DNA from: Proteiniphilum sp. X52
Lineage (GTDB): Bacteria; Bacteroidota; Bacteroidia; Bacteroidales; Dysgonomonadaceae
DNA length: 64,000 nucleotides
Reading direction: 5' to 3'
Assembly: GCF_003712195.1 (NCBI RefSeq)
Contig: NZ_RDSD01000021.1
Span: 1 to 64,000, forward strand
In this document: positions 9,535 through 18,561 of the stretch, piece by piece
Numbering within the stretch: position 1 is the first letter of the stretch
Layout: every line of letters begins with the position of its first letter
Program-made: the position numbers and the translations under genes
Notes under the pieces: generated by a model
What the model saw: only the letters and a program-made list of their open reading frames with translations
Told to the model about the DNA's origin: nothing
Database searches by the model: none

Positions 9535-10224
9535 ATGAAAAAATTGTTTTTTACCGTTGCAATCTGTTATACGCTTTTTACCGCTTGTCGCTTTTCCCGC
9601 CCGGTCGATATTACCCCGCATCCCGTTAACCGGGAAGCGGACATTATCTACCGGCAAGCGTTGAGATTGGCGGAATCAAGCCATGAACTTGATTCTGCCC
9701 AAGAATGTATACACCTGCTCGACCGGGCCATTGCCATCGACAGCCTAAACCCCGATTACTACGGGGTAAAAGCCAGATTGCTTACCGAAATGGGATATCC
9801 CGGTGAGGCACTCTCCGTACAATGTTACGCCGACTCCATCGGCGCCATTGACGGAACATACCTGTTCCAACTCGGTCTGCTGCAAGCAGTAGCCGAAAAA
9901 CCCGAAGCGGCATCCCGCAGCTTCAAACGCAGCAACGACTATCTGAATGCCGTTTTAAAACGGTATCCCGACAGTCTGGGCGCATTCATCCTGCAACAGG
10001 CGGCTTATTCCCTCTACCAGGGAGAAGATTCGCTCTATATGTCCGACATCGTCGCCATCCGGAAACGGTTTCCAAACCGTCTGTTGGAAGTGGAAATGAG
10101 CCGGCGGGTCAAACCGCGCGCACTGATCACCCAAATCAAAATGATTGAAAAACAGATTCTGGAAGACGATATATCCCGAATACTGAACAACCTCAACGAC
10201 AGCATAGAATCCCTCCAAAATTAA
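9535..10224 (+). CDS. Tetratricopeptide-like lipoprotein
   Basis: 229 residues. The open frame extends far upstream into the previous gene, but the ATG at 9535 begins a lipoprotein signal (FTAC, Cys18) and follows GGAGAG, so this start is preferred. Residues about 30-150 show TPR-like helix pairs with LDRAIAIDSLNPDYYGVKARL and a following VQCYADSIG repeat. There is no enzymatic motif. It is encoded 6 bases before the M60 peptidase lipoprotein and is probably translated with it, so it may be a periplasmic-side partner or chaperone of that protein. Function not known. Confidence 0.75.
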   Translation: MKKLFFTVAICYTLFTACRFSRPVDITPHPVNREADIIYRQALRLAESSHELDSAQECIHLLDRAIAIDSLNPDYYGVKARLLTEMGYPGEALSVQCYADSIGAIDGTYLFQLGLLQAVAEKPEAASRSFKRSNDYLNAVLKRYPDSLGAFILQQAAYSLYQGEDSLYMSDIVAIRKRFPNRLLEVEMSRRVKPRALITQIKMIEKQILEDDISRILNNLNDSIESLQN

Positions 10225-10230
10225 ACCATC

Positions 10231-13002
10231 ATGAAACGGTATCACCCCTTCTTTTATCTTGGGATGCTCGTCATCTCATTTTTGTTTTTTACGGCATGTT
10301 CGGAAAAAACGGAAAACATACCCCCTTTTCTTGAAATAGGAAACAAAACGGTCTCTTTTAACAACACTCCTTCCTCGCGCGAGGTCACGGTCAAATGCCA
10401 TACCGACGATTGGAAGGCGACCGTCTCGGAAAATGCCATATCATGGCTCAAGGCAACCCCGCAAAGCCGATTGCTGCGTATCAGCGCCGATGAGAATAAA
10501 GATCTGGATGTGCGGAAAGGAGAAATCATCATCACTGCCGGAAACCTGAACGGCACCATTGTCGTGGAACAGTTGGGAAAAGATCCGGCCATTTTGCTCT
10601 CTGCCGAAACGTTCTCGCTGTCGGCCGACGGCGGCACCATGGAATTGGAAGTCACCTCCAATATAGATTACGACATCGTGATTCCCGACGAGGCAACATG
10701 GATTAAAATAAAATCGGGAACCCGCGCCAACGACATGGTGAAAAAGAATTTTTCCTTCGAAGTGGAATGGAACCTGCAACCGGGCGAACGGCAAACCGAA
10801 ATCACCATCCGCCAAAAAAACGGCACGCTCGAGAAGAAAGCACAGGTTCACCAGAAAGCACGGGGAAACTATGAAGGCATTTCCGAAAACGACATCAAGG
10901 ACGATATCAAAGTTCCCGTGAGCCGCGCAACGGCCAGTTCATTCCAGCCGGGCGGCGAAATCGAAAAATCGTTCGACGGCGATTACAGCTCCATCTATCA
11001 CTCCTCATGGAACAACAGTGGACCCAATTACTTCCCCATCACCCTCGAATATTTCTTTGAGAACCAAGAGAGTATCGATTATCTCCTTTATTATCCCCGT
11101 CAGCAAGGGCACAACGGTCATTTCAAGGAGGTGGAGATATGGGTGGCGACGGAAGAGAAGCCGACCCACGAGAAAGTGATGGATCATGACTTCAAAGGCG
11201 CGTCCATCGCAGCCAGAGTGTCGTTCCAAAAACCGTTGGTGAAACCCAAGTCGGTGAAATTCATCATCCGTTCCGGACATGGCGATGGACAGGGATTCGC
11301 CGCCTGTGCCGAGATGGAGTTTTACCGCAAGAATCCCGACAACTTCGACCCCTTGACGCTTTTCACCGACCTTACCTGTTCGGAACTCAAACCCGGTGTC
11401 ACGGCGGAAGATATTGTCAAAATATCCAACAACCTCTACCGCAATATCGCCCTCTACCTTTTTAACGACATCTATCCGAAAGAGTTCCGCATTCAGCACT
11501 ACAAGGCCTGGCCGCATCCCGACGATTGGGCGCACGCAAACAAAACTTCAACGCTCAGCCTGCTCGATAACCCCACCGGAATAAGTATTGCCGAAGGCGA
11601 AGAGATGGTTGTTTTCGTGGGCGAGACAGGAGGTTATCCGTTAAACCTCAAAGTGCAGAATCTCGACAAACCCGGCGGTGACGGCTACGGAAACGCTTCT
11701 TATTACCCCTTGTCGAAAGGAATAAACAAATTCAAGGCACGCAACAAAGGATTGGCTTACGTCTTCTACCACACGCCCGATTATCAAACCGCTCCTCCCG
11801 TAACCATCCATTTTGCCACCGGAAAAGTAAACGGCTACTTCGATTCGCGGAAACATAACGCCGCCGACTGGACCCGCCTGGTCAATGCCGCCGTGGACGA
11901 TTATTTCGATGTAATGGGCGAACACGCTCATCTCACATTCCCCACCGCCCATTTTAAAACATATGCGGCCAACAACGGCAATCAATTGATCGATGCTTAC
12001 GATGAGTTGGTGCGATTGGAAAAAGAGTTCATGGGATTGATGAAATACAACCGCCCGACAGTGAACCGCGCCTATTTTCATGCGATGTATCATTCTTATT
12101 TTTACTCTACCGCGTACCGCACCGCATACAATATTACCGGAGAAAATGAAAGAAGAGTACTTCTGAACGTAAACGAATTAAAGAAATCTCCCTGGGGGCC
12201 GGCGCACGAGCAGGGACACACGTTTCAAACCCGCCCCGGATTCAAATGGCACGGCATGACCGAAGTGTCCAACAACGTCCACTCCCTTTGGGTGCAGACG
12301 CAATGGGGAAATCCCTCGCGGATAGAACAAGAAAATCAGGGACGCTATAACAACCGGTACGAGAAAGCCTTCCACAACTCTTTCGTGAAAAACACGCCTC
12401 ATCCGGGCGAAAATGATGTGTTTTGCAAATTGGTCTCGCTGTGGCAGTTACAGCTCTATTTCTCCAACGCCCGCGGACAAGAAGATACCTACAAAGATCT
12501 CTATGAGAAAGTACGCACCTCGCCCGACAAACCCAATGCCGGAGAACAACAACTGGAGTTTGTGAAAATGATGTGCGACGTCACCCGCACCGATTTGACC
12601 GGTTTTTTCCGCAAATGGGGATACCTGTCGCCTTTCGACCAAACGATCGACGATTACGGCAACGCCCGCATACTTATCACCCAAAGCCAAATAGACCGGA
12701 CTGTGGCAGATATAAAAGCGAAAAATTATCCCCTCTTGTCCGAAAAAGTGGAGTATATCTGCGACTCCAATTGGGAGGTGTTCAAAAACCGGCTGCCGGT
12801 AAAGGCAGGATCCACGACAAAAAGCGGTAAAACAATAACCATGACCGGCTGGAAAAACGCGGTGGCCTACGAAGTATATGAGGGGGAGAGCCTGGTATTT
12901 GTTTCCAACCGCGCCTCGTTTACCCTGGATAATCCGGCCACGGCCCACACCAAAGTGTATGCGGTGGCCTACGACGGGACAAAAACGGAAGCAAGTTTTT
13001 AA
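10231..13002 (+). CDS. BACON/F5-8C/M60-type zinc metallopeptidase lipoprotein
   Basis: 923-residue predicted surface lipoprotein (Cys23). Domain order by reading: BACON 1 (about 30-115), BACON 2 (118-213), F5/8C-like carbohydrate-binding module (225-367), M60-like peptidase region (about 370-810) and a C-terminal beta-sandwich (835-923). The gluzincin motif HEQGH is at 659-663 with a downstream Glu at 678, matching HExxH-x(8-28)-E of peptidase family M60 (enhancin/mucinase type). Family members such as BT4244 of Bacteroides thetaiotaomicron cleave O-glycosylated mucin-like proteins. It ends the SusCD operon, so the operon probably releases and imports fragments of glycosylated proteins. The catalytic residues are intact. 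Confidence 0.88.
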   Translation: MKRYHPFFYLGMLVISFLFFTACSEKTENIPPFLEIGNKTVSFNNTPSSREVTVKCHTDDWKATVSENAISWLKATPQSRLLRISADENKDLDVRKGEIIITAGNLNGTIVVEQLGKDPAILLSAETFSLSADGGTMELEVTSNIDYDIVIPDEATWIKIKSGTRANDMVKKNFSFEVEWNLQPGERQTEITIRQKNGTLEKKAQVHQKARGNYEGISENDIKDDIKVPVSRATASSFQPGGEIEKSFDGDYSSIYHSSWNNSGPNYFPITLEYFFENQESIDYLLYYPRQQGHNGHFKEVEIWVATEEKPTHEKVMDHDFKGASIAARVSFQKPLVKPKSVKFIIRSGHGDGQGFAACAEMEFYRKNPDNFDPLTLFTDLTCSELKPGVTAEDIVKISNNLYRNIALYLFNDIYPKEFRIQHYKAWPHPDDWAHANKTSTLSLLDNPTGISIAEGEEMVVFVGETGGYPLNLKVQNLDKPGGDGYGNASYYPLSKGINKFKARNKGLAYVFYHTPDYQTAPPVTIHFATGKVNGYFDSRKHNAADWTRLVNAAVDDYFDVMGEHAHLTFPTAHFKTYAANNGNQLIDAYDELVRLEKEFMGLMKYNRPTVNRAYFHAMYHSYFYSTAYRTAYNITGENERRVLLNVNELKKSPWGPAHEQGHTFQTRPGFKWHGMTEVSNNVHSLWVQTQWGNPSRIEQENQGRYNNRYEKAFHNSFVKNTPHPGENDVFCKLVSLWQLQLYFSNARGQEDTYKDLYEKVRTSPDKPNAGEQQLEFVKMMCDVTRTDLTGFFRKWGYLSPFDQTIDDYGNARILITQSQIDRTVADIKAKNYPLLSEKVEYICDSNWEVFKNRLPVKAGSTTKSGKTITMTGWKNAVAYEVYEGESLVFVSNRASFTLDNPATAHTKVYAVAYDGTKTEASF

Positions 13003-13005
13003 ACG

Positions 13006-13059
13006 ATGGGTATAAAAGAAAAAATAATAAGCATCGTCATTCCGGTATATAATTCCGCC
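13006..13059 (+). pseudogene. 5' relic of a GT2 glycosyltransferase gene
   Basis: An ATG 3 bases after the M60 gene opens MGIKEKIISIVIPVYNSA, which is the start of a family-2 glycosyltransferase (SIVIPVYNSA is the first beta strand and nucleotide-binding loop). After Ala18 the GT2 pattern stops abruptly; the frame continues to 13221 but with unrelated composition, and no other GT2 motif follows in any frame. I read this as a truncated gene ending at a recombination junction. Confidence 0.6.
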
Positions 13060-13190
13060 CATAAGTGTCGGAATTTTGGAATGCAACTCATGGAGTACGG
13101 TTCGGCATTGTGGAGCGTCTTACCCCCCTACCTCCACACCTTCCGTTTCGCCTACGCCTACCTATACGGTATAGGAGAGATGTGCTGTTT

Positions 13191-13226
13191 TAAATTCAAG
13201 CATGGGTTTTCCCATGCTTGAATTTA
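13191..13226. repeat. Perfect 16-bp inverted repeat with TTTT loop
   Basis: Bases 13191-13206 (TAAATTCAAGCATGGG) are the exact reverse complement of 13211-13226, separated by TTTT. There is no T-run after it, so it is not a typical intrinsic terminator. It sits between the GT2 relic and the toxin-tail-like open frame, and the first ATG of that frame (13202) lies inside the left arm. It may mark a recombination joint or a structured RNA. Confidence 0.75.
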
Positions 13227-13837
13227 GAAACGGGGAAGCCTATTCCGCCGGATTGAACTATAATTCAAAAACCGGGCAGTTGTGGTTCCTCGACAACTAT
13301 GGTGTGGGCGGTTCACTTGTCAGCCAGTTGACCTGGATTCCCGGAAAAGGGTTTATAGAACATGCGGTGGGAATGGAGGGGTTTTTGAATGAATTAACGG
13401 ACTTTGCAGGAAGTGACACATGGAAGGATTTCGGACATGGCCTCAACGGTGCTGCTTTTGTTGCCAGAGGCCTGGCGCATTCTACCGGAAGGGCTTTGGA
13501 CAGAACGCTTGCCTATACCTATTCAAATTCGGCGACAAAAGCTTCCCAGGTAATGTTTAAACTTCCCGGAGGGAATATGTATATACCTACGGGAGTTGTG
13601 AAAGGATCGTCGAGTGCGTTGAAAATTGGAGGGAATACTCTCGGACTAATAGGAGTTGGCATGACATTTCTGGAAATAAAAGAGGGTCATAAAGAATTAG
13701 TTGGTGAAGGCGGAGTGGATTTAATTATGGGTTTTGTCGGTTTTGTTCCGGGTTGGGGATGGGCTGCCGCAGGCATCTATTTCGGCGGAAAGTTTCTGCT
13801 CGAAGCTACAGGAAACGATTTTTGGAATGAACAATGA
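13202..13837 (+). CDS. Polymorphic-toxin-tail-like protein fragment
   Basis: 211 codons from the first ATG; the frame is open only back to a stop at 13172-13174, so an upstream part is probably missing. It begins without signal peptide in a YD/RHS-like segment (GLNYNSKTGQLWFLDNYG) and ends in a glycine-rich hydrophobic stretch (about 145-205, with LIMGFVGFVPGWGWAAAGIYFGG), like pre-toxin or C-terminal regions of RHS/polymorphic toxins. No catalytic toxin motif is recognised. A small membrane protein follows 9 bases downstream, as an immunity gene would. The AT content looks higher than in the SusCD operon. I consider it a displaced toxin 3' end; function uncertain. Confidence 0.45.
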   Translation: MGFPMLEFRNGEAYSAGLNYNSKTGQLWFLDNYGVGGSLVSQLTWIPGKGFIEHAVGMEGFLNELTDFAGSDTWKDFGHGLNGAAFVARGLAHSTGRALDRTLAYTYSNSATKASQVMFKLPGGNMYIPTGVVKGSSSALKIGGNTLGLIGVGMTFLEIKEGHKELVGEGGVDLIMGFVGFVPGWGWAAAGIYFGGKFLLEATGNDFWNEQ

Positions 13838-13846
13838 AAAGCGGAT

Positions 13847-14230
13847 ATGAACTGGTTTTATTATTTGAATTATAGAATTTACAAGTTTTATCAGAGAAGA
13901 AAAGACAGCACTCCTGCTATAGCCTCTTTTTTTGCCTGTATAACTCTATTGTTCTTAAATATTTTTATAATATTGGCAATGATTGATTTTCTTTGGCCTC
14001 TCTCGTACTTCGACAGTAAATACAACGCATTACTCCTTATGTTTTTATTGGCTTTGTTGAATTATTTACTTCTCTACAGAAAAAAGAAACATGTGGACAT
14101 TTTCCATCATTTCGACAGGAACCGTGAATTGTACCGCAAATGGGACTTATCGACCACGCTCTATATTGTGGGAACTATTGTATTTATGCTGGTGATATTA
14201 ATCATTGCCGATATACGGAATCACCGGTAA
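13847..14230 (+). CDS. Small multi-pass membrane protein, possible immunity protein
   Basis: 127 residues with three predicted membrane segments at about 25-50, 58-77 and 100-122, separated by basic loops (YRKKKHVD, RNRELYRKW). No family is recognised. It starts 9 bases after the toxin-tail-like frame, an arrangement typical of toxin/immunity pairs where a membrane-targeting toxin is blocked by a membrane immunity protein. This role is inference from position only. Base composition is AT-rich like its neighbour. Confidence 0.5.
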   Translation: MNWFYYLNYRIYKFYQRRKDSTPAIASFFACITLLFLNIFIILAMIDFLWPLSYFDSKYNALLLMFLLALLNYLLLYRKKKHVDIFHHFDRNRELYRKWDLSTTLYIVGTIVFMLVILIIADIRNHR

Positions 14231-14354
14231 AAAAATACACCGGCGATTGGCTCCGGACTTCTGACCGCAGAATAATTAACGTTTTTTAACATCCCTCCAT
14301 GCAACTTTTTTGACTTTCCCATCTTTTTAATATAGGAAACAAAAAAAACGTGCT

Positions 14355-14768
14355 ATGGAGACATTACAATTTAAATCGAATAATCAGAAGGAGGGCTTCC
14401 GATTATTTTCCACATTGTTACTTCTTATCGGTTTGTCATTGGCTTTTTCTTCTTGCAGCAAAGACGATACCCCTTTACCACAACCCGAAAAACCCGAAAA
14501 GATAATAATTATGTTTGGCGTTGATTGGGGAGAAGGCACCCTTGAGGCAACCGTGGACGGTGTGAAAATTGACTCGCGATCCGAAATTGAAAAAGGAAAA
14601 ACCGTTGTCTTTAAAGCGACCCATTCCAAGTCGTGGGAAATCAAATACTGGAAAATAAACGGAGAAATGATCCGTTCGGTTGCGCCAGATCAAACCTTTG
14701 AAAATGTCAAGGAGCACATGGATGTCAGGGTCGCTTTTAAAAAGTGGGAGCCCACTTCAACCGAGTAG
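14355..14768 (+). CDS. Small lipoprotein with an InlB-B-repeat-like domain
   Basis: 137 residues. The N-terminus is slightly long, but the hydrophobic segment ends in SSC (Cys34) followed by Ser-Lys-Asp-Asp, resembling a surface-export signal. After a proline-rich linker, residues about 50-130 form a single beta-rich repeat (KGKTVVFKATHSKSWEIKYW, then ENVKEHMDVRVAFKKW) like the divergent bacterial InlB-B repeat. It stands alone and converges with the capsule operon end. Probable cell-surface adhesion or binding module; function unknown. Confidence 0.65.
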   Translation: METLQFKSNNQKEGFRLFSTLLLLIGLSLAFSSCSKDDTPLPQPEKPEKIIIMFGVDWGEGTLEATVDGVKIDSRSEIEKGKTVVFKATHSKSWEIKYWKINGEMIRSVAPDQTFENVKEHMDVRVAFKKWEPTSTE

Positions 14769-14808
14769 GCCGGGGTAACCTAGCGGGGAAGGATATGCTT
14801 TACATGGA

Positions 14809-15804
14809 TCAAAATAAAGATAAAGTGCTTATCCTCTTTCTCACATATTTATTGTAGACGTATATTATTGGAATAATGGCTATTATACAGGTAATTGAAA
14901 TCAAAACAGAATAAGTCAGATTGGTTCTTATCATATTGACTTCCATACCTGACAACTTACTGAACCCGCCAATTAGAAACCGATAAATGGGCTCGTGCAC
15001 ACTCATAATGATCAACGAATTAACCCCCATATACTCAAGCGTTCTATTCTTATTGACCAGTTTTGACAATACAGCCCAGAACAGAATGCCGCATAATGCT
15101 ATTGGAATAAAATAAATGGGAGATGTCTCAATATCGCCGCTGTATCCATTTTGAACAGCCATAATTTGAACGTGCATACAGCCGACTAATAGTAAGATTT
15201 TAAAAACCAATGCAAGATTCGTAAAGCTCCCTTCCCGTTCTTTCAAGATAAACCCTGTTCCATAAAAAACTAAACCAAAAAAGGCCGTATGCAAGCCAAA
15301 AGGGAAAACATTCAGATCATACAGTCGCACCAAGGTGCCGATTGTGAAAGATATGATTAAGACTGATAATATTCCTATTTTGTCTTTAATCTTTGAGATA
15401 AAATAAAAAATCAATTCCGTCGCAAACAAACAAGGTAAAAACCACAATGGCCCATTAAAATATAAGTGGTTTCCTTCCAAAGTTCCGTAAAAGAGCCCGA
15501 CAAATTGGTGAAAAATACCATATTCACCACCTCTAAACCTTCTCTCTATGACCACCCAATATAAAAAAGTCACCAGGAAAAACAGCACATAAGGTATATA
15601 AACAGACTTAAATTTTGATTTGAAGAATCCTTTAAAATCAGGATATTTATCCGGATTATACAGAAAACCCGATATCAAAAAAAACAATGGCATGTGAAAA
15701 TTCCAGATAAAGACACGTAACTCAGGTATTCGTGTCACGTGTCCGAGCACCACGAAAAAAATACCAATGCCTTTTAGAATGTCTATGTAATTCTTCCTCA
15801 TCAT
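14809..15804 (-). CDS. Acyltransferase family 3 membrane protein (polysaccharide O-acetyltransferase)
   Basis: 331 residues, integral membrane, about ten hydrophobic segments. The N-terminal signature YIDILKGIGIFFVVLGHV with the catalytic-type His and the following FHMPLFFLISGFLY are hallmarks of the acyltransferase-3 family, which transfers acetyl groups from cytoplasmic acetyl-CoA to surface sugars. ATG at 15804 is used; a TTG three codons earlier is possible. It is the last gene of the capsule operon, 23 bases after the GT4 gene, so it probably O-acetylates the repeat unit or polymer. Confidence 0.85.
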   Translation of the reverse strand: MMRKNYIDILKGIGIFFVVLGHVTRIPELRVFIWNFHMPLFFLISGFLYNPDKYPDFKGFFKSKFKSVYIPYVLFFLVTFLYWVVIERRFRGGEYGIFHQFVGLFYGTLEGNHLYFNGPLWFLPCLFATELIFYFISKIKDKIGILSVLIISFTIGTLVRLYDLNVFPFGLHTAFFGLVFYGTGFILKEREGSFTNLALVFKILLLVGCMHVQIMAVQNGYSGDIETSPIYFIPIALCGILFWAVLSKLVNKNRTLEYMGVNSLIIMSVHEPIYRFLIGGFSKLSGMEVNMIRTNLTYSVLISITCIIAIIPIIYVYNKYVRKRISTLSLF

Positions 15805-15827
15805 GTTATTCAAAATCTCGCCACAAA

Positions 15828-17093
15828 TTATCTTTTGCCTTTCTCGACCAGGACAAAGTCAGACAACACCTGATGGTATAAATCCACCACTTTTTTTGCT
15901 TTCTCGTCCCATGAGAGCTGTTCCTGAAGTAACTTGCAATTCAGCGATAATTCTTCCAGCAATGGCCGGTTCTCATAAAACCTATTTAAATGTTCAGCAA
16001 AATCAATAATGGATCTTTCAGGATTTGTAAGCGGAATTTTACGACCGACTTTATCATTGACTGTGGCACCAAAGCCACAGGTGTCGAAGCACAATACAGG
16101 AAGTCGATTACTTAGCGCCTCCAATACAACGTTAGGGTTATCTTCACTCACGCTTGTGAAGAAAAAAAGTTGCGCTTCGCGCATTGCCTGATGTACCTCG
16201 GCAAGGGGTCTGTTACCATGCCACACTATTTGGTCGGAGATTTTCAAATCAGCCGCGAGCTGTTTTGCTTCCTTTTCCTGCGCTTGGTTGCCCTGACCAT
16301 ACACATCTAAAATAATTTGTTTATTGTGGGTAGCCGCCAATGCCTTCAAGGCCAATGGTAATTGCTTGCGAAAATCGAATTTCCCCACCCACATCACATG
16401 AAAGCCGTCGTTATAGAATCTTTCCATGGGCACATCGCTCTTTACAAACAATCCTGTTTCGGAAAGCAGCACAGACTCTCTTTTCTTGTATTTTTTTATT
16501 GCCTCGTATGAAACAGGGATTGAACTCATCAGCAAACTTGCTCTTTTGAACGCCTGGTTGACCCGATAATCATACTTTAACTGTAATAGATTTATGCTGT
16601 TTTTGAGACGATTAAAAAGTTGCAACTTTAAATCCGCACCCTGCAGATAAGCTGCCGGAAATTGTTTCAGGCCTCCGATGGGTCCCCAAACAAAAGGAAT
16701 GTCCTCTATTTCCCACAGATTGCCCGGTTCCCGGTAACCAATCATATTGAGTTGGTGCAGGATATCTATTTTGTGATCGGCAACAATCAGCTTTGCCATT
16801 TCCAATGTTTTCTTCTGCCATTTTTTATAGTGGGCATAGAATCTCCAATCACCCTGATTCCAAGCCATCTTTCTGACTCTCTCCGAAACCGGATTATAAT
16901 AAAAACGCATATTATCCCTTTGGGGCAAAGTGACAAGAACAGCTTCTATTTCATCCCGAAATTCACCTTCCGTGATGACATGCACGCTGCAATGTTTCGC
17001 TAAATGGGCGCACATGTTCCATCCTGTGCCGGGTTCACTGCCCCTCATTGGAGAACAAGCATAAGCATTGATGAGGACGTTTAATTTTCTCAT
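15828..17093 (-). CDS. GT4-type glycosyltransferase
   Basis: 421 residues. The N-terminal NVLINAYACSPMRGSEPGTGWN segment matches a family of GT-B glycosyltransferases with a glycine-rich loop after the first strand. The C-terminal domain carries MWVGKFDFRKQLPLAL and the retaining GT4 acid pair in SEDNPNVVLEALSNRLPV. The ATG at 17093 (MRKLNVLIN) fits this fold; an upstream TTG at 17177 would add 28 residues of no apparent function. It adds one sugar to the lipid-linked repeat unit in the cytoplasm. Donor and acceptor cannot be told. Confidence 0.87.
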   Translation of the reverse strand: MRKLNVLINAYACSPMRGSEPGTGWNMCAHLAKHCSVHVITEGEFRDEIEAVLVTLPQRDNMRFYYNPVSERVRKMAWNQGDWRFYAHYKKWQKKTLEMAKLIVADHKIDILHQLNMIGYREPGNLWEIEDIPFVWGPIGGLKQFPAAYLQGADLKLQLFNRLKNSINLLQLKYDYRVNQAFKRASLLMSSIPVSYEAIKKYKKRESVLLSETGLFVKSDVPMERFYNDGFHVMWVGKFDFRKQLPLALKALAATHNKQIILDVYGQGNQAQEKEAKQLAADLKISDQIVWHGNRPLAEVHQAMREAQLFFFTSVSEDNPNVVLEALSNRLPVLCFDTCGFGATVNDKVGRKIPLTNPERSIIDFAEHLNRFYENRPLLEELSLNCKLLQEQLSWDEKAKKVVDLYHQVLSDFVLVEKGKR

Positions 17094-17186
17094 TTCTTTA
17101 TTGTTTGACAAGTTTTCGTTTAATATTGAATCAATAATCCGCAGGGCAATGTTTTCGGAAAGGAAAAAGAGCTCCAAAGCCTCTTG

Positions 17187-18500
17187 TTATCCTATCCCAC
17201 TATATGTAAAACCGTGAGATGCCAATTCTTCTTTATGATAGATATTGCGTCCGTCAACCACCAGGTAATCATCCATGCTTTTTTTCAATCTGTTCCAATC
17301 TGGCAGGCGGAACTCTTTCCACTCAGTAGGAATGATGAGAGCGTGAGCCCCCTGTACCGCATCATAAATATCGGCGGCGTAATAAATCCCATTGTTGAGG
17401 TATTTACGCGCCTCGTTCATCGCGGCAGGGTCATAAGCTCTTACCCTCACACCGGCCTTCAGCAGGCTGTCTATAAGTGTGAGTGAAGGCGCTTCACGCA
17501 TGTCGTCGGTTTCAGGTTTGAATGACAATCCCCACACAGCAACAGTTTTATTCTTTATTTCCCCGTTAAAATATTGACTGAATTTGCGGAAAAGAATACT
17601 TTTCTGGTTATTATTGACGGCCTCCACCGCTTTTAAAAGTTTCATTTCGTAACCAAAAGCTTCTCCCACCTTTATAAATGCCCGGACATCTTTCGGAAAG
17701 CAGCTGCCACCATATCCGCATCCGGGATAGAGGAAACTACGGCCGATACGGCTATCGCTTCCTATACCACGACGTACCATATTGACATCTGCCCCCACCA
17801 ATTCACAAAGATTGGCCACGTCATTCATAAAACTGATACGGGTGGCAAGCATGGCATTGGCAGCATATTTGGTCATTTCGGACGATAAAATATCCATGAA
17901 AATCACCCTGAAATTATTTATCACAAACGGACGGTAAAGACGTGTCATCAATTCCTCTGCCGTCTCGGATTCCACACCGACTATCACGCGGTCGGGACTC
18001 ATAAAATCGTTAACGGCAGCGCCTTCTTTCAGAAATTCGGGATTGGATGCCACATCGAACTTCAAATTCCGCATTCCACGGCTATCGAGACGGTTTCTCA
18101 CCAACTCCTTTATACGAAATGAAGTGCCTACCGGAACAGTACTTTTGGTAACAATCAGCAGTGGTTTTGTCATGTTGTCGGCGATATTCTCGGCCACAGT
18201 CATCACGTAAGACAGGTCGGCTGTCCCTTTCTCATCAGAGGGAGTGCCCACGGCGATAAAAACTATTTCCATATCGTTTATCACCGAGGCCAGATCCGTG
18301 GTAAAATGCAAACGATTCGCTTCAGTATTGCGAATAACAATGTTTTTTAATCCCGGCTCGTAGATAGGAATGATTCCCCGTTTCAAATCCTCTATTTTTT
18401 TTGAGTCGATGTCCACACAAGTCACATCTACTCCCATCTCTGCAAAACACGCTCCGGAAACAAGTCCCACATACCCCGTGCCAATAATAGCTATATTCAT
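17187..18500 (-). CDS. ugd: UDP-glucose 6-dehydrogenase
   Basis: 437 residues, full length for the family. It oxidises UDP-glucose to UDP-glucuronate with two NAD+. Visible are the Rossmann motif GTGYVGLVSG (residues 7-16), Lys211 in TKYAANAMLA, and catalytic Cys267 in GGSCFPKD, all conserved. Its place in the capsule operon suggests glucuronic acid, or a sugar derived from it, in the polymer, giving an acidic polysaccharide. Confidence 0.96.
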   Translation of the reverse strand: MNIAIIGTGYVGLVSGACFAEMGVDVTCVDIDSKKIEDLKRGIIPIYEPGLKNIVIRNTEANRLHFTTDLASVINDMEIVFIAVGTPSDEKGTADLSYVMTVAENIADNMTKPLLIVTKSTVPVGTSFRIKELVRNRLDSRGMRNLKFDVASNPEFLKEGAAVNDFMSPDRVIVGVESETAEELMTRLYRPFVINNFRVIFMDILSSEMTKYAANAMLATRISFMNDVANLCELVGADVNMVRRGIGSDSRIGRSFLYPGCGYGGSCFPKDVRAFIKVGEAFGYEMKLLKAVEAVNNNQKSILFRKFSQYFNGEIKNKTVAVWGLSFKPETDDMREAPSLTLIDSLLKAGVRVRAYDPAAMNEARKYLNNGIYYAADIYDAVQGAHALIIPTEWKEFRLPDWNRLKKSMDDYLVVDGRNIYHKEELASHGFTYSGIG

Positions 18501-18561
18501 ACGATTATTTCACTTTTTTATTTAATAATATCCAACAGCGCAATCTGTTTTTTAATATTTC

